64,000 nt of DNA. It comes from JALHOM01 sp964615775 (GTDB lineage: Bacteria; Patescibacteriota; Saccharimonadia; Saccharimonadales; 2-12-FULL-41-12). Every line of letters begins with the position of its first letter. The stretch's first letter is position 1. Shown here piece by piece: positions 7,654 through 17,396 of the stretch. The translations under genes were made by a program, and so were the position numbers. The notes below the pieces were generated by a model, which saw only the letters and a list, made by a program, of their open reading frames with translations, was not told where the DNA came from and did not search any database. The stretch spans positions 62,001-126,000 of the forward strand of contig CAZTQB010000001.1 of NCBI GenBank assembly GCA_964615775.1. Reading direction: 5' to 3'.

Positions 7654-9015
7654 ATGGTGGCTAAAAGTAGTGTTAGGTTTACTTGCAACAACTGTGGGGC
7701 AAGCTTTGGCTCGTGGTCTGGCAAATGTAGTAGCTGTAGTGAGTGGAATACTCTAGTAGAAGAAGCAGTGATTGTGACCGGTAAAAATGCTAAACAGTCA
7801 AACAATGCCCACAAACTACCGGTTGAAAGTCTGAAAGCAGCTTTTCATCATGATGACTCACAGAGACGACTAACAACTGGCATGAAGAACGTTGACGAAG
7901 TCTTGGGTGGTGGTTTTGTTAAAGGCGGAGTGGTTTTGATTGCTGGCCAGCCAGGGATTGGCAAAAGTACGTTGCTGCTTCAGATTGCAGCTGGACTAGG
8001 CAAAGAAAAATATAAAATTTTGTATGTTAGTGGTGAAGAATCAGCTCATCAAGTTGCAATGCGAGCGACTCGTCTAGGAGCTGATTCTGATAATGTTAGT
8101 TTGGCTTCGGGTAGTAATGTTGAGGATATTATTAAGACGATGTTAGATGATAAGTACGATTTGGTAGTGGTAGACTCGATACAAACCATGATAACAGAGG
8201 CAGTTTCGTCGGCAGCTGGTACAGTTTCACAGATTACAAACTGTGCAAACTTATTGATTAATGCAGCAAAAACATCGAATATTGCTGTGGTATTGGTTGG
8301 TCATGTCAACAAAGAGGGTACAATTGCTGGACCGAAGATTTTGGAGCATGTTGTCGACACTGTTCTGCAACTAGAAGGCGATAGGTACGGTGGCTTTAAG
8401 ATACTAAGAAGTATCAAAAACCGTTATGGCTCCACCAACGAAACGGGTATTTTTGAGATGGTCGAAAACGGACTTATGAACGTTGATAATCCATCTGAAG
8501 CATTGCTTAGTGAAAGACAGATTACCGATGGTTCAATAGTCTTGGCAGCAATGGAAGGTAGTCGACCAGTTTTGGTTGAGGTGCAGGCTTTGGTCAATAA
8601 AACAAGTTATGGCTACCCTAAACGAGCGGCTAGTGGCGTGGAGCTTAACAGAGTAAATTTGCTAATAGCTATGCTAGAACGTCGGACTAAACTTAATCTT
8701 GCTGATCAAGATATATACATCAATATCGTTGGTGGTATTAAAATTGTCGATCCTGGGTTAGATCTGGCGATTTGTATGGCAATTGGCTCGGCAAGCAAAG
8801 GCTTAAAATTGAAAGATGGAGTTGTAGTTTACGGCGAAGTTGGGTTGTCTGGTGAAGTTCGACATGTACCGTTTGCCGAAAAACGCTTGTCTGAGGCCAA
8901 AAAACTTGGTTTTGACACAGCCATTGGTCCCAGGCTGAAAAACTCAGCTAAAAACACCATTTTATGTCCTGTGCCAGACGTACGAACAGCTCTCAATACT
9001 TATTTAAAAATATAA
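7654..9015 (+). CDS. radA: DNA repair protein RadA (Sms)
   Basis: RecA-like ATPase that promotes branch migration during recombinational repair. 453 residues, the standard length. An N-terminal C4 zinc finger (CNNC ... CSSC, about residues 10-31) is followed by a RecA-like core with Walker A GQPGIGKST (about 98), Walker B DLVVVDSIQT, and the RadA-specific KNRYGSTNE motif (about 253). The C-terminal Lon-like domain (about 290-450) includes YGEVGLSGEVR. The ATG follows the previous stop without a gap, so translation is probably coupled. This protein keeps its zinc finger, unlike RpoC, L36 and S14 in the same window. Confidence 0.96.
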   Translation: MVAKSSVRFTCNNCGASFGSWSGKCSSCSEWNTLVEEAVIVTGKNAKQSNNAHKLPVESLKAAFHHDDSQRRLTTGMKNVDEVLGGGFVKGGVVLIAGQPGIGKSTLLLQIAAGLGKEKYKILYVSGEESAHQVAMRATRLGADSDNVSLASGSNVEDIIKTMLDDKYDLVVVDSIQTMITEAVSSAAGTVSQITNCANLLINAAKTSNIAVVLVGHVNKEGTIAGPKILEHVVDTVLQLEGDRYGGFKILRSIKNRYGSTNETGIFEMVENGLMNVDNPSEALLSERQITDGSIVLAAMEGSRPVLVEVQALVNKTSYGYPKRAASGVELNRVNLLIAMLERRTKLNLADQDIYINIVGGIKIVDPGLDLAICMAIGSASKGLKLKDGVVVYGEVGLSGEVRHVPFAEKRLSEAKKLGFDTAIGPRLKNSAKNTILCPVPDVRTALNTYLKI

Positions 9016-9025
9016 AGGAAAATAG

Positions 9026-9718
9026 ATGTATTTAAATATTATTCAAATAACTCTACTACTAACAATAATTTTTCTATTGTTTCGTAAGAGTTCAAAACAC
9101 TTATCCAAAAATAGCCAAAATGTAGTACTTGATACTAGTGTGGTGATAGACGGACGGATTTTGGAGTTAGCAAAGACTAATTTTTTACCTGGTAAATTAA
9201 TTATCCCAAAGTTTGTAGTGGCTGAGCTACAACTCATTGCCGATAGTAATGATTCTCATAAACGAGAACGTGCAAGATACGGGCTTGATGTTGTAAGACT
9301 ACTCCAGGAGGAACTTAGTTCACATGTTATTTTGTCCAGCAAAGATTATCCAGGTATTAAAATGACCGATGATAAATTAATTAAGATTGCCAAAGATCAA
9401 AATTGTTACCTATGTACCAACGACTATAATTTAAATAAAGTCGCTTTGGTGGAGGGCTTGAGTGTACTTAATATTAACGAGCTAGCTCAGAGTTTACGAC
9501 CTACTGCTCTTCCTGGTGAAAGACATATTATAAAAATCCTCCAGAAGGGCAGTAACCGCGACCAAGGTGTTGGTTATTTAGATGATGGCACTATGGTAGT
9601 CGTTGGAGGTGCCGGTAATAGTATTGGCAAGAAAATCGAGGTTAATGTAACTAGGATGTTACAAACAGAAGCCGGTAAGATGATTTTTGCCAATAAAATC
9701 ATGCCACCAAAGAAATAA
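9026..9718 (+). CDS. PIN-TRAM domain protein (YacL-like putative RNase)
   Basis: PIN-fold nuclease with a TRAM RNA-binding domain. 230 residues: one N-terminal hydrophobic helix (about 4-19), a PIN domain (about 35-150) beginning with VVLDTSVVIDGRI, where the first catalytic aspartates lie, and further acidic residues in DDKLIKIAKD and CTNDYNLNK. The C-terminal TRAM domain (about 165-225) includes DQGVGYLDDGTMVVVGGA. Bacillus YacL-type proteins have four membrane helices; only one is present here, so this is a shortened version. It follows radA by 10 bases; radA-yacL adjacency is common in Gram-positive genomes, which supports the assignment. RNA target unknown. Confidence 0.88.
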   Translation: MYLNIIQITLLLTIIFLLFRKSSKHLSKNSQNVVLDTSVVIDGRILELAKTNFLPGKLIIPKFVVAELQLIADSNDSHKRERARYGLDVVRLLQEELSSHVILSSKDYPGIKMTDDKLIKIAKDQNCYLCTNDYNLNKVALVEGLSVLNINELAQSLRPTALPGERHIIKILQKGSNRDQGVGYLDDGTMVVVGGAGNSIGKKIEVNVTRMLQTEAGKMIFANKIMPPKK

Positions 9719-9748
9719 AATACCCTTAGACTTACTTAAACTATATAT

Positions 9749-12700
9749 TTATTGAACAGTGGTATCTGGCGAGTTACCTGACGAATCACTGCCGTATATT
9801 TTCTGCCCAACCTGAGCCTGGGATACGGGTACAGAACATGTACCGCTTGGAGTGCTAGGGCAGGATAGCTGAGAAGAAGAGGTTCGGTTAAATATGTTAA
9901 CAGTTCCACTGCCACCACTCCAGGTTATTACGGTGTTTCCGGCTACCTTTTTGGCTGTTACTACTAAGCTAGATGTACCGGGGGTAACTGTGACGGTTGT
10001 ATCTTGTCCAAAGTCAGCCGAAGTTGTGTCACTTGCGTCGTACAGCACACTATCAACAATTTCGGCAGTTACGCTATGCTGTCCAAAAACAGTTGCTGTG
10101 TAGGTAACTGATGACGGACTGTCAGATACTTGGTAACTTTGTACGGTTTGTCCATCGATTTTTATATTGATGGTACCAGGGAATTTACTGCTGGATAGTG
10201 GATGAGTACCCTGAGAGGCGGTTGCAACGATTTGCTTGCCACTAACGGTTACATTGATGCTTGGCTTAGCATCTTCACACTTGTGAATGTCGTCTTTTTC
10301 TGAAGTACTGGCCGCTGCCGTACCGCCGTGAAATTTATCAGCTGAAAATTGACTAGCTATAGCATTGCCGGCAGTTTGTTTAGCAAGTGGTGGTGTGCAG
10401 TCAGTAGCTAACTTGTTAGAGACCTTATCGATAACTTCGTTAGAGCCTTTAGTTTTTTGCTTAAACCAGGATGGATAAAGATCGTTTGCCGGGCTAGGTT
10501 CGACAGAGCCAACGCCAATGTGAGTTCTAACTACGTAAGATGGCAACGATTTAACGCCAGCCGGTTTTACGCGTTCTTCAGGCTTTAGGTTATCATGAAC
10601 ACGACGCATATAATTTTGCCAAATTGGTTGTGTCATATTTTCCATAAAGCCGGACATCTCTTTAGTTCGGTCGTGATAGCCAACCCAGACACCAGCGGCA
10701 TATTGGGTAGAAAAGCCCATCATCCAACCGTCTTTTGAATCGTTAGTAGTACCGGTTTTTACAGCAAACTTATGGCCTTTATAACTGTGTGGCTTACTGG
10801 CAAGGTAACTGGCGTTGGGGTCACTCATCATGTCAGCTACGATATATGCAGCCTCGTCGCGAACAGCTTGCTTGCCTTCTGATGGCTTCCATTCTTCGAC
10901 TGTTTTGCCAGAAGCATCCTCAATTTTTAAAATATATGTTTGAGGAATTAGCTTACCATTTCTAGATATAGTGGCATAGCCATGAACATGTTCGTCTAGT
11001 TTCAGGTATGCACCATCACCAATAGCTGATGAGGTGCTACATTCTTTTTCGCTTGTTAACATATCATCGTTATAACATTTGTAGCCCATGCCCTGAATAC
11101 GGTCGTCGCCGCTATCTTTAAGACCAACTTTTTCGGCGGTTTGGATAGTCTTATCAACGCCGGCAATAGCCATAGCTTTAACAGCCGGCACATTACGTGA
11201 ACCACCAATAGCGTAACGTAGCGTAACTGGCCCAGGATAGCGGAAATCGTAATCAAACAAACAGTTTCCGCCGCTTTGAGGTCGATTTTTGTTACTACAA
11301 GGGTAGCCATCAATCGGCTCTTGGACATCATAAAGTACGCTTCCCGCTCCAAAGCTATCGGTATTCTCGATTACCGATAGATAATCATATGGCTTAAAGC
11401 TAGAGCCTGGTGGCAATTTAGAACGTGCGTAATTATTTTGTCCGTAGACGGGGTTGTTAAAGTCAACTCCACCAACTAATGCAACAACTTGGCCAGTTTT
11501 GACGTCTTCTGAAGCAAAACCGATTGAGTCACCGCCTTGACGCTGAACTTGACGTAAACCTTTTTGGACCTCCTCTTCGGCAATTTTTTGTTTATCCATA
11601 TCTAGAGTAGTTGTGATTTTAAGTCCGCCTAGCGACACGGCATTAGCTCCACGCATTTGAGTTAGTTTTTCTTTGGCAGTTAGGACAAAGTATGGAGCCT
11701 GTATACCATCATATTTTGGTTTACGAGGCTTAATTTTAGCCAAAGTGTCAACTTTTTTGGCCTCATCGCGTTCTTTCTCGGTAATTTTACCTTGCTGGGC
11801 CATCAAATCTAGTACATATTTTTGTCGATTTAGTAGCATATCTTTTTTAAAGTTGGCACCGTACGGCGAATAGATGGTTGGAGACTTTGGGATTGCCGCT
11901 AAAAATGCAGCCTCGTCAAGTGTTATTTGGCTTGACGGCTTATTAAAGTAGTCTTGCATAGCAGCTTCGACGCCATAAGTAATGTCGCTGTACGGGGCAG
12001 TGTCTAGATAGCCAGACAAAATCTCTTTCTTAGAGTATGTTCTCTCTAATTCAACTGCTAAGATTAACTCCTTAACTTTACGGGTGTAAGTTTGATCCTT
12101 AGTCCAATTTTGAGTTAGCTTAACTAACTGCTGCGTAATAGTTGAACCCCCTTGAGTTCCGCTGCCTTTTCCTAGTAAGTTACTACTTCCAGCTCTAATA
12201 ATTCCTTTCATGTCAAAACCACCATGATTGTAAAAGTTTTGATCCTCAATTGCGACAGTTGCTTCCATTACGTCTTGAGACACATCTTTACCCTGAACAG
12301 GGTTACGTTTAACGGCGTCATAATCTTCCCAGAGCTTTATTTTCCCCGTGCGGTCATAATAAGTAATAGAGCCACCAATGTTGTTGCCAGAAATATCACG
12401 TAAATTTGGTAAATCTTTGCGGAAATAAGCAAAAACGCCGACAATCAGCAAAAAAACTGCCAATATACCGACTCCGGCCAATTTAAGGGCCATTATGCCG
12501 CCCTTACGACTGAACCAGTATTGAGCAACTCTCTTGGGGTGCATGCGATAAATTGTGCGTTTGATGCGTCCTGGAGGCAAAGTAGCTAGATATGCCGCTT
12601 TTGCTCGAAGTCTCTCGTCGCGCTTAGCTTTCATACGTCCGTTTAAGGTGCGATTTAGCTTGATTTTGTTACCACTTTTAGTAACGTGGTGCGAACGACT

Positions 12701-12754
12701 TTGAGTGTATAAACCAGATGATTTACCCTTAAATTTATTAAAAAAATTCTTCAT
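9749..12754 (-). CDS. Class A penicillin-binding protein (PBP1a-type transglycosylase/transpeptidase)
   Basis: Bifunctional cell-wall synthase that polymerises lipid II and cross-links peptidoglycan. 1001 residues. A long basic cytoplasmic tail (1-86) and a transmembrane helix (about 87-110) precede the GT51 domain (about 140-310) with the catalytic EDQNFYNHGG motif (E170) and GGSTITQQLVK. The transpeptidase domain carries the SSFK (about 451-454), SRN (519-521) and KTGTT (666-670) motifs in correct order. The last 200 residues are Ser/Thr-rich and Ig-like (NVTVSGKQIVATAS, SLVVTAKKVAG), probably wall-binding. Convergent with the PIN-TRAM gene and divergent from tyrS; an AGGAG lies about 17 nt before the ATG, rather far for a binding site. 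An intact PBP shows that the cell builds its own cross-linked wall. Confidence 0.95.
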   Translation of the reverse strand: MKNFFNKFKGKSSGLYTQSRSHHVTKSGNKIKLNRTLNGRMKAKRDERLRAKAAYLATLPPGRIKRTIYRMHPKRVAQYWFSRKGGIMALKLAGVGILAVFLLIVGVFAYFRKDLPNLRDISGNNIGGSITYYDRTGKIKLWEDYDAVKRNPVQGKDVSQDVMEATVAIEDQNFYNHGGFDMKGIIRAGSSNLLGKGSGTQGGSTITQQLVKLTQNWTKDQTYTRKVKELILAVELERTYSKKEILSGYLDTAPYSDITYGVEAAMQDYFNKPSSQITLDEAAFLAAIPKSPTIYSPYGANFKKDMLLNRQKYVLDLMAQQGKITEKERDEAKKVDTLAKIKPRKPKYDGIQAPYFVLTAKEKLTQMRGANAVSLGGLKITTTLDMDKQKIAEEEVQKGLRQVQRQGGDSIGFASEDVKTGQVVALVGGVDFNNPVYGQNNYARSKLPPGSSFKPYDYLSVIENTDSFGAGSVLYDVQEPIDGYPCSNKNRPQSGGNCLFDYDFRYPGPVTLRYAIGGSRNVPAVKAMAIAGVDKTIQTAEKVGLKDSGDDRIQGMGYKCYNDDMLTSEKECSTSSAIGDGAYLKLDEHVHGYATISRNGKLIPQTYILKIEDASGKTVEEWKPSEGKQAVRDEAAYIVADMMSDPNASYLASKPHSYKGHKFAVKTGTTNDSKDGWMMGFSTQYAAGVWVGYHDRTKEMSGFMENMTQPIWQNYMRRVHDNLKPEERVKPAGVKSLPSYVVRTHIGVGSVEPSPANDLYPSWFKQKTKGSNEVIDKVSNKLATDCTPPLAKQTAGNAIASQFSADKFHGGTAAASTSEKDDIHKCEDAKPSINVTVSGKQIVATASQGTHPLSSSKFPGTINIKIDGQTVQSYQVSDSPSSVTYTATVFGQHSVTAEIVDSVLYDASDTTSADFGQDTTVTVTPGTSSLVVTAKKVAGNTVITWSGGSGTVNIFNRTSSSQLSCPSTPSGTCSVPVSQAQVGQKIYGSDSSGNSPDTTVQ

Positions 12755-12933
12755 ATAATTAGTTCAAGTGTCTCCTGTAAAATATATATTTTGCCTTGGT
12801 TAATTTTCCTCCGACTATGACTGATTATATCACCCTAAAATATATTTTTCGATAAAAAACATAAATAGAATTGTGATTTTTTATCTAGACCTATAACCGA
12901 TCGTATATATTAGGACATGATATACTAAAAAAC
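12755..12933 (+). promoter_or_regulatory. PBP-tyrS divergent intergenic region with leaderless tyrS promoter
   Basis: This AT-rich interval separates the divergent PBP and tyrS genes. TATACT at 12921-12926 ends 7 nt before the tyrS ATG, placing the transcription start at or next to the start codon. No consensus -35 is found at the correct distance, and no other structure was identified. Confidence 0.5.
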
Positions 12934-14157
12934 ATGAAATTATCTGAAGAACTAGCCTGGCGAGGATTTGTAAACCAAACAACTTTCAAAGATATAACCG
13001 AGCTGGATAAAGGTCCAATTAATTTTTATTTTGGGGTTGATCCGAGTGCTAGCTCAATGACTATTGGCAACCTAGCTTCAGTAATGATGGTACGAAGGTT
13101 TATCTTAGCTGGACACAAGGCTGTATTGTTGGTGGGCGGGGCAACTGGACTAATTGGTGATCCGGACGGCAAAACTAAAGAACGTGATAAAAAATCACCA
13201 GAAGAAATTTCTGCCAATAAGCAAAAAATAGTTAATGAATACAGGCAACTATTAGATGGTTTAGAGTTTACGGTGGTAGATAATTATGACTGGTTTAAGA
13301 ACATCAACTACCTTGACTTCTTAAGAGATATTGGTAGTCGTGTGCCAATGAGACAGATGTTAGGTCGTGATTTTGTCCAGACGCGGTTGAGTGACGAGGG
13401 GCATGGCATATCTTATGCAGAATTTAGCTATGTCTTGATTCAGGCCTATGACTTTCTGCACTTAAATGAGAAATTGGGCGTAACTTTGCAAGTTTGTGGT
13501 GCTGACCAGTGGGGCAACTCGATAGCTGGAGTGGACTTAATTAGGCGTTTTAACGGCAAAGAAGCACATGTTTGGTCACTGCCTTTAGTTATCGACAAAG
13601 CCACTGGTAAAAAATTTGGTAAAAGTGAAGCTGGAGCGATCTGGTTGGATCCTGGGCTAACTTCGCCTTATAAATTTTATCAATTTTGGCTGAATAGTGG
13701 TGATGAGAGTGTAGAGGATTATATCAAAATTTATACTGGGATTGAAAAACATAATTTAGATGATTTGATGAGTACGTTTGAATCTGCTCGACATGAACGC
13801 AAAGCTCAGAAGTATTTGGCCTACGAGGTTACAAAATTGGTTCATGGTGAAGAAAAAGCAAAAGCCGTTCTGGCCGCTACTGAGGGTTTGTTTGGAGCTA
13901 AACCGTTTTTAGATTTAAGTGAAGAAGCTAGGGAGATTTTGATAAATGAGCTACCAAATATGCCAAGTTCAGGAGACTTGTTGCAAGACTTAGTAGTGCT
14001 GGGTGTGACTAGCTCTAAAAGTCAGGCTCGGACTTTTATAAAAAATGGTGCAATTCAGCTAAATAATCAGAAGATAGACGACGAAAATATCGAGCTTAAG
14101 ACTGGGGCTAACTTAGTGAAGCGTGGCAAAAACTCATTTGCGATAATAGTCAAATAA
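12934..14157 (+). CDS. tyrS: Tyrosyl-tRNA synthetase
   Basis: Class I aminoacyl-tRNA synthetase charging tRNA-Tyr. 407 residues: Rossmann catalytic domain (about 1-220) with YFGVDPSASSMTIGN, the tyrosine pocket YAEFSYVLIQAYDF, GADQWGN, and the KMSKS-equivalent loop KFGKS (about 229). A C-terminal S4 domain (about 345-405) ends in VKRGKNSFAIIV. The HIGH signature, normally H-I/L-G-H, reads TIGN at residues 43-46, so both histidines are replaced; everything else is conventional. Start at ATG 12934, with TATACT ending 7 nt upstream and no ribosome binding site, implying a leaderless mRNA. recG follows after three bases. Confidence 0.95.
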   Translation: MKLSEELAWRGFVNQTTFKDITELDKGPINFYFGVDPSASSMTIGNLASVMMVRRFILAGHKAVLLVGGATGLIGDPDGKTKERDKKSPEEISANKQKIVNEYRQLLDGLEFTVVDNYDWFKNINYLDFLRDIGSRVPMRQMLGRDFVQTRLSDEGHGISYAEFSYVLIQAYDFLHLNEKLGVTLQVCGADQWGNSIAGVDLIRRFNGKEAHVWSLPLVIDKATGKKFGKSEAGAIWLDPGLTSPYKFYQFWLNSGDESVEDYIKIYTGIEKHNLDDLMSTFESARHERKAQKYLAYEVTKLVHGEEKAKAVLAATEGLFGAKPFLDLSEEAREILINELPNMPSSGDLLQDLVVLGVTSSKSQARTFIKNGAIQLNNQKIDDENIELKTGANLVKRGKNSFAIIVK

Positions 14158-14160
14158 CTC

Positions 14161-16200
14161 ATGCCTCCAGATCAACCGCTCGATGAAGTAAAAGGTGTTG
14201 GGCAGCATCTGTTGGCCAAGTTTAAGGTGTTGGGTGTTTCGACATGCCTTGATCTGATTAATTACTACCCGAGACGTTACGACGACTACTCTAATATAAC
14301 GACAATCAGCCGGATTAGACCGGGTGAATTGGCAGTGCTAAAAGGCGTTTTTAAAAATATTTCTGGCAGGTATGTTAGACGTGGCATGCATATTACAGAG
14401 GCGATTTTTTCAGATGACAGTGGTTCCGTGAAAATTGTTTGGTTCAACCAACCATACCGTGAAAAATTTATCGATAAAAAAACCGAGTATTTATTAGCTG
14501 GAAAGTTTGAGTTTAATAAAATGCGACTTAGTATCATCAACCCGACTATCGAGAAAGAAAAGTCGTTTCAGGTGAATGTGGCCAGGATTATCCCGATATA
14601 TCGCGAGACAAAAGGTCTAAAATCAACTCAAATCCGTAAGGTGATTGCTGAACTTCAGCCAATGATAAACAAATTGCCAGAAATTTTGCCAGCCGATATC
14701 GTGAGCGGCAACCAGTTGATTTCTTATGCTGATGCCATAAGCTGGATTCATTATCCTAAAGATTCTAAGCAACTTGCCTTGGCCAAAAAACGGCTCAGCT
14801 TTGATGAGCTTTTTGTACTTGTTTATGCCTCTCTTTTAAATAAACGGCAATTTTCTAAAGAGTCAGGTGTGGAGATCGAGTTTGATCAAGATCTAGCAAA
14901 AAAGTTTGTCGAGTCGCTGCCTTTTCAGCTAACTAATGCCCAGCGGAAGGTTATTTGGCAAATTTATCAAGATATGCAGAACAAAACACCTATGAATCGG
15001 CTAGTTGAAGGTGATGTTGGTTCTGGTAAGACTTTGGTGGCAGCAATGGCAGCAATTATGGTTATGAAGACTGGCTATCAGGTAGTGCTTATGGCACCTA
15101 CTGAGATTCTGGCAAGGCAACATTTTAATAATTTACAGAGACTGTTAAGTAGTATAGATATGAGTCATGAAGTCGGGCTATTGGTTGGCAGCCTTAAAAC
15201 TTCAGAAAAAAGGCAAGTACATGAACAGATAAAACAAAAGCAGATTAATCTGATTGTCGGTACTCACGCATTAATTACCGATTCAGTAATAACTAATAAT
15301 CTAGGCTTGGTGATTATTGATGAGCAGCATCGCTTTGGGGTTGAGCAGCGTAAAAAACTTCAGGCTAAAGCTAAGTTTTTACCACATATACTTAATATGA
15401 CAGCCACGCCGATTCCTCGAACACTGGCCTTGACGGTTTATGGCGAACTTGATGTTTCAGTAATAGATGAGATGCCGCCCGGTCGCCAACCGATTACAAC
15501 TCATGTTGTCTCGCCAAATTCTCGAATGCCAATGTATCAAGTAATAGATAAAGAATTAGCTAGTGGTCGACAAATGTTTGTAGTCTGTCCACTTATCACC
15601 CAGAGTGACACAGTAAAAGTAGTTTCGGCTGAGGAAGTTTGCGAAAATTTGCGTCGAACTATCCTTGGCAAATATCGGATTGGGCTACTTCATGGTCAGA
15701 TGAAACCCGAACAAAAAGATGAGATAATGACAAAATTTATCGAGTCAGAACTAGATATTTTAGTTTCCACCACAGTGGTAGAAGTAGGCGTTGATGTGCC
15801 TAACGCAAGCATTATGATTATTGAGGGAGCTGAGCGTTTTGGCCTGGCTCAACTACATCAGCTTAGGGGGCGGGTTGGGCGTGGTGTGCATGATTCGTAC
15901 TGTTATTTGGTGCCTAGTGATAGCAAGGAGCCGCCACAACGTATTCAAAAGTTAGCTGAAATAAACGATGGTTTTAGATTGGCTGAATTAGACTTAGAGC
16001 TGCGTGGTCCGGGAGCTATTTATGGTGTTGCTCAGTCTGGCCAGCTGGACCTGAGGATTGCAAATATATCCGATACTAAATTAGTGGCTCAAGCTAGGGC
16101 AGCTGCTGCAAAATGTATAGAAAATAAACTTGATCTTAAGAAATACCCCAAACTAAACAAAGAAATCCAACGTACGCGTTCGATTACTAACTTAAACTAA
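14161..16200 (+). CDS. recG: ATP-dependent DNA helicase RecG
   Basis: Superfamily 2 helicase that remodels stalled forks and Holliday junctions. 679 residues, full length. N-terminal wedge/OB domain (about 1-190) beginning PLDEVKGVGQHLLAKF; helicase domain 1 with Walker A GDVGSGKT (about 282) and the DEQH box DEQHRFGVEQR; TATPIPRTL motif III; helicase domain 2 with LLHGQMKPEQK and TTVVEVGVDVPNA; ending with QLHQLRGRVGRG and the RecG-typical GPGAIYGVAQSG. It begins 3 nt after tyrS, so the pair is an operon. The end converges with the GNAT gene 8 nt away. No unusual residues seen. Confidence 0.96.
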   Translation: MPPDQPLDEVKGVGQHLLAKFKVLGVSTCLDLINYYPRRYDDYSNITTISRIRPGELAVLKGVFKNISGRYVRRGMHITEAIFSDDSGSVKIVWFNQPYREKFIDKKTEYLLAGKFEFNKMRLSIINPTIEKEKSFQVNVARIIPIYRETKGLKSTQIRKVIAELQPMINKLPEILPADIVSGNQLISYADAISWIHYPKDSKQLALAKKRLSFDELFVLVYASLLNKRQFSKESGVEIEFDQDLAKKFVESLPFQLTNAQRKVIWQIYQDMQNKTPMNRLVEGDVGSGKTLVAAMAAIMVMKTGYQVVLMAPTEILARQHFNNLQRLLSSIDMSHEVGLLVGSLKTSEKRQVHEQIKQKQINLIVGTHALITDSVITNNLGLVIIDEQHRFGVEQRKKLQAKAKFLPHILNMTATPIPRTLALTVYGELDVSVIDEMPPGRQPITTHVVSPNSRMPMYQVIDKELASGRQMFVVCPLITQSDTVKVVSAEEVCENLRRTILGKYRIGLLHGQMKPEQKDEIMTKFIESELDILVSTTVVEVGVDVPNASIMIIEGAERFGLAQLHQLRGRVGRGVHDSYCYLVPSDSKEPPQRIQKLAEINDGFRLAELDLELRGPGAIYGVAQSGQLDLRIANISDTKLVAQARAAAAKCIENKLDLKKYPKLNKEIQRTRSITNLN

Positions 16201-16208
16201 GACTTAAA

Positions 16209-16724
16209 TTATCTAGTGTCGCGGCGGTAAGTTACTCGGTCTAGATCATTATCTCTACCTACTTCAATAAAGCCACATTTCTCGACTAGATTAATGCTAG
16301 CAGCATTGCTGGACTTAATTATGGCATCTATAGCTGGCTCATTGCCGAATTTCGCAAACCAGTCGCAAACATTTTTTACTGCGAGTGTGCCAACGCCACG
16401 TCTGGTATCTGATGATGATATCCAGTATGCGATTTCAGGATATATACCGAACCTGGATAACCATATATGACCAACCAGTTGAGGCGATTGATTGAACGTC
16501 GACCACACTCCGGCATTCAATAAACAAACTTCGCTCGTTGCCGATCTTTCGATAGTTTGTTTTGCTTGATCTAGAGATCTAAAGGTATCTAGTATGCCTG
16601 GTAAGTACCCTTTTAGATGATCTTGATTTGTTTGCACTAAGGTGTATAAGCTAACCGCATCTTTTTGTTCAAACTGGCGGATAACCAAACCGTTACCTCT
16701 AATTCGTAGGCTTGTTCTTTCCAT
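16209..16724 (-). CDS. GNAT family N-acetyltransferase (RimJ/RimL-like)
   Basis: Acetyl-CoA-dependent acetyltransferase of the RimJ/RimL type, 171 residues. It opens with LRIRGNGLVIRQFEQKDAVS, matching the family's first strand, and contains the acetyl-CoA loop region RRGVGTLAVKNVCDW (motif A, about 108-122) and a C-terminal NAASINLVEKCGFIEVGR block (motif B), typical of GNAT proteins. Substrate is unknown: ribosomal protein N-termini, small molecules or an antibiotic are all possible. On the reverse strand a CATAAT box ends 6 nt before the ATG, so the mRNA is probably leaderless. Isolated gene, convergent with recG. Confidence 0.85.
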   Translation of the reverse strand: MERTSLRIRGNGLVIRQFEQKDAVSLYTLVQTNQDHLKGYLPGILDTFRSLDQAKQTIERSATSEVCLLNAGVWSTFNQSPQLVGHIWLSRFGIYPEIAYWISSSDTRRGVGTLAVKNVCDWFAKFGNEPAIDAIIKSSNAASINLVEKCGFIEVGRDNDLDRVTYRRDTR

Positions 16725-16824
16725 AATAATATTATGTAGAATATCACAAGTTTTTATATATTTACATTGGTGTGGCTGATTAAAGTGCTGGAGATTAATT
16801 GGATAATTATTTAAACTGTTTAGT

Positions 16825-17358
16825 ATGAGGATTATTGCCGGCAGACTAGGTGGAAGGATATTTGAAAGTCCACATGGTCATCGTACTCACCCCATGAGTG
16901 AAAAAATGCGAGGTGCGATTTTTGGCATTTTGGGTGATGTTAGTGGACTTAGTTTTTTGGACGCATTTTCGGGCAGCGGAGCAGTTGCTCTGGAGGCGAT
17001 TAGTCGCGGTGCAGATAAGGCTGTGGCAGTAGAAGTCGATAAAAAAGCCTACTCGGTGATTGAAAAGAATGTCGAAATGTTAGGTATCGGGGACAAGGTG
17101 AGGGTTGTGCGAGCCTATGTTAATGCCTGGTCAACTCGACATCAATCAGAGCTTTTCGACATAATTGTAGCTGATCCGCCCTATGACGATATCCCTCTTC
17201 GGGATATGAAAATTCTGCCAAGACACCTGAAGACTGATGGTTTGTTGGTATTGTCATTTCCCAAAAAAGCTGACTGGTATCCGTTTGAGGGTTGCGAATT
17301 GATTCAGTCAAAATCGTACGGAGATAGCACCCTGCATATTTACAAAAATAAAGCATAA
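16825..17358 (+). CDS. rsmD: 16S rRNA (guanine966-N2)-methyltransferase RsmD
   Basis: SAM-dependent methyltransferase acting on G966 of 16S rRNA. 177 residues. MRIIAGRLGGRIFESP and the following TRPT-like segment (HRTHPMSEKMRGAIF) are diagnostic; the SAM-binding motif FLDAFSGSGAVALEAISRG (about 47-65) and the catalytic DPPY (about 117-120) are intact. TAAACT (16812-16817) ends 7 nt before the ATG and there is no ribosome binding site, another leaderless arrangement. Usually followed by coaD; here the next gene is of unknown function. Confidence 0.94.
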   Translation: MRIIAGRLGGRIFESPHGHRTHPMSEKMRGAIFGILGDVSGLSFLDAFSGSGAVALEAISRGADKAVAVEVDKKAYSVIEKNVEMLGIGDKVRVVRAYVNAWSTRHQSELFDIIVADPPYDDIPLRDMKILPRHLKTDGLLVLSFPKKADWYPFEGCELIQSKSYGDSTLHIYKNKA

Positions 17359-17396
17359 GCAATTTTATTATCAGCATTTTTTGATAAAATTACAAA

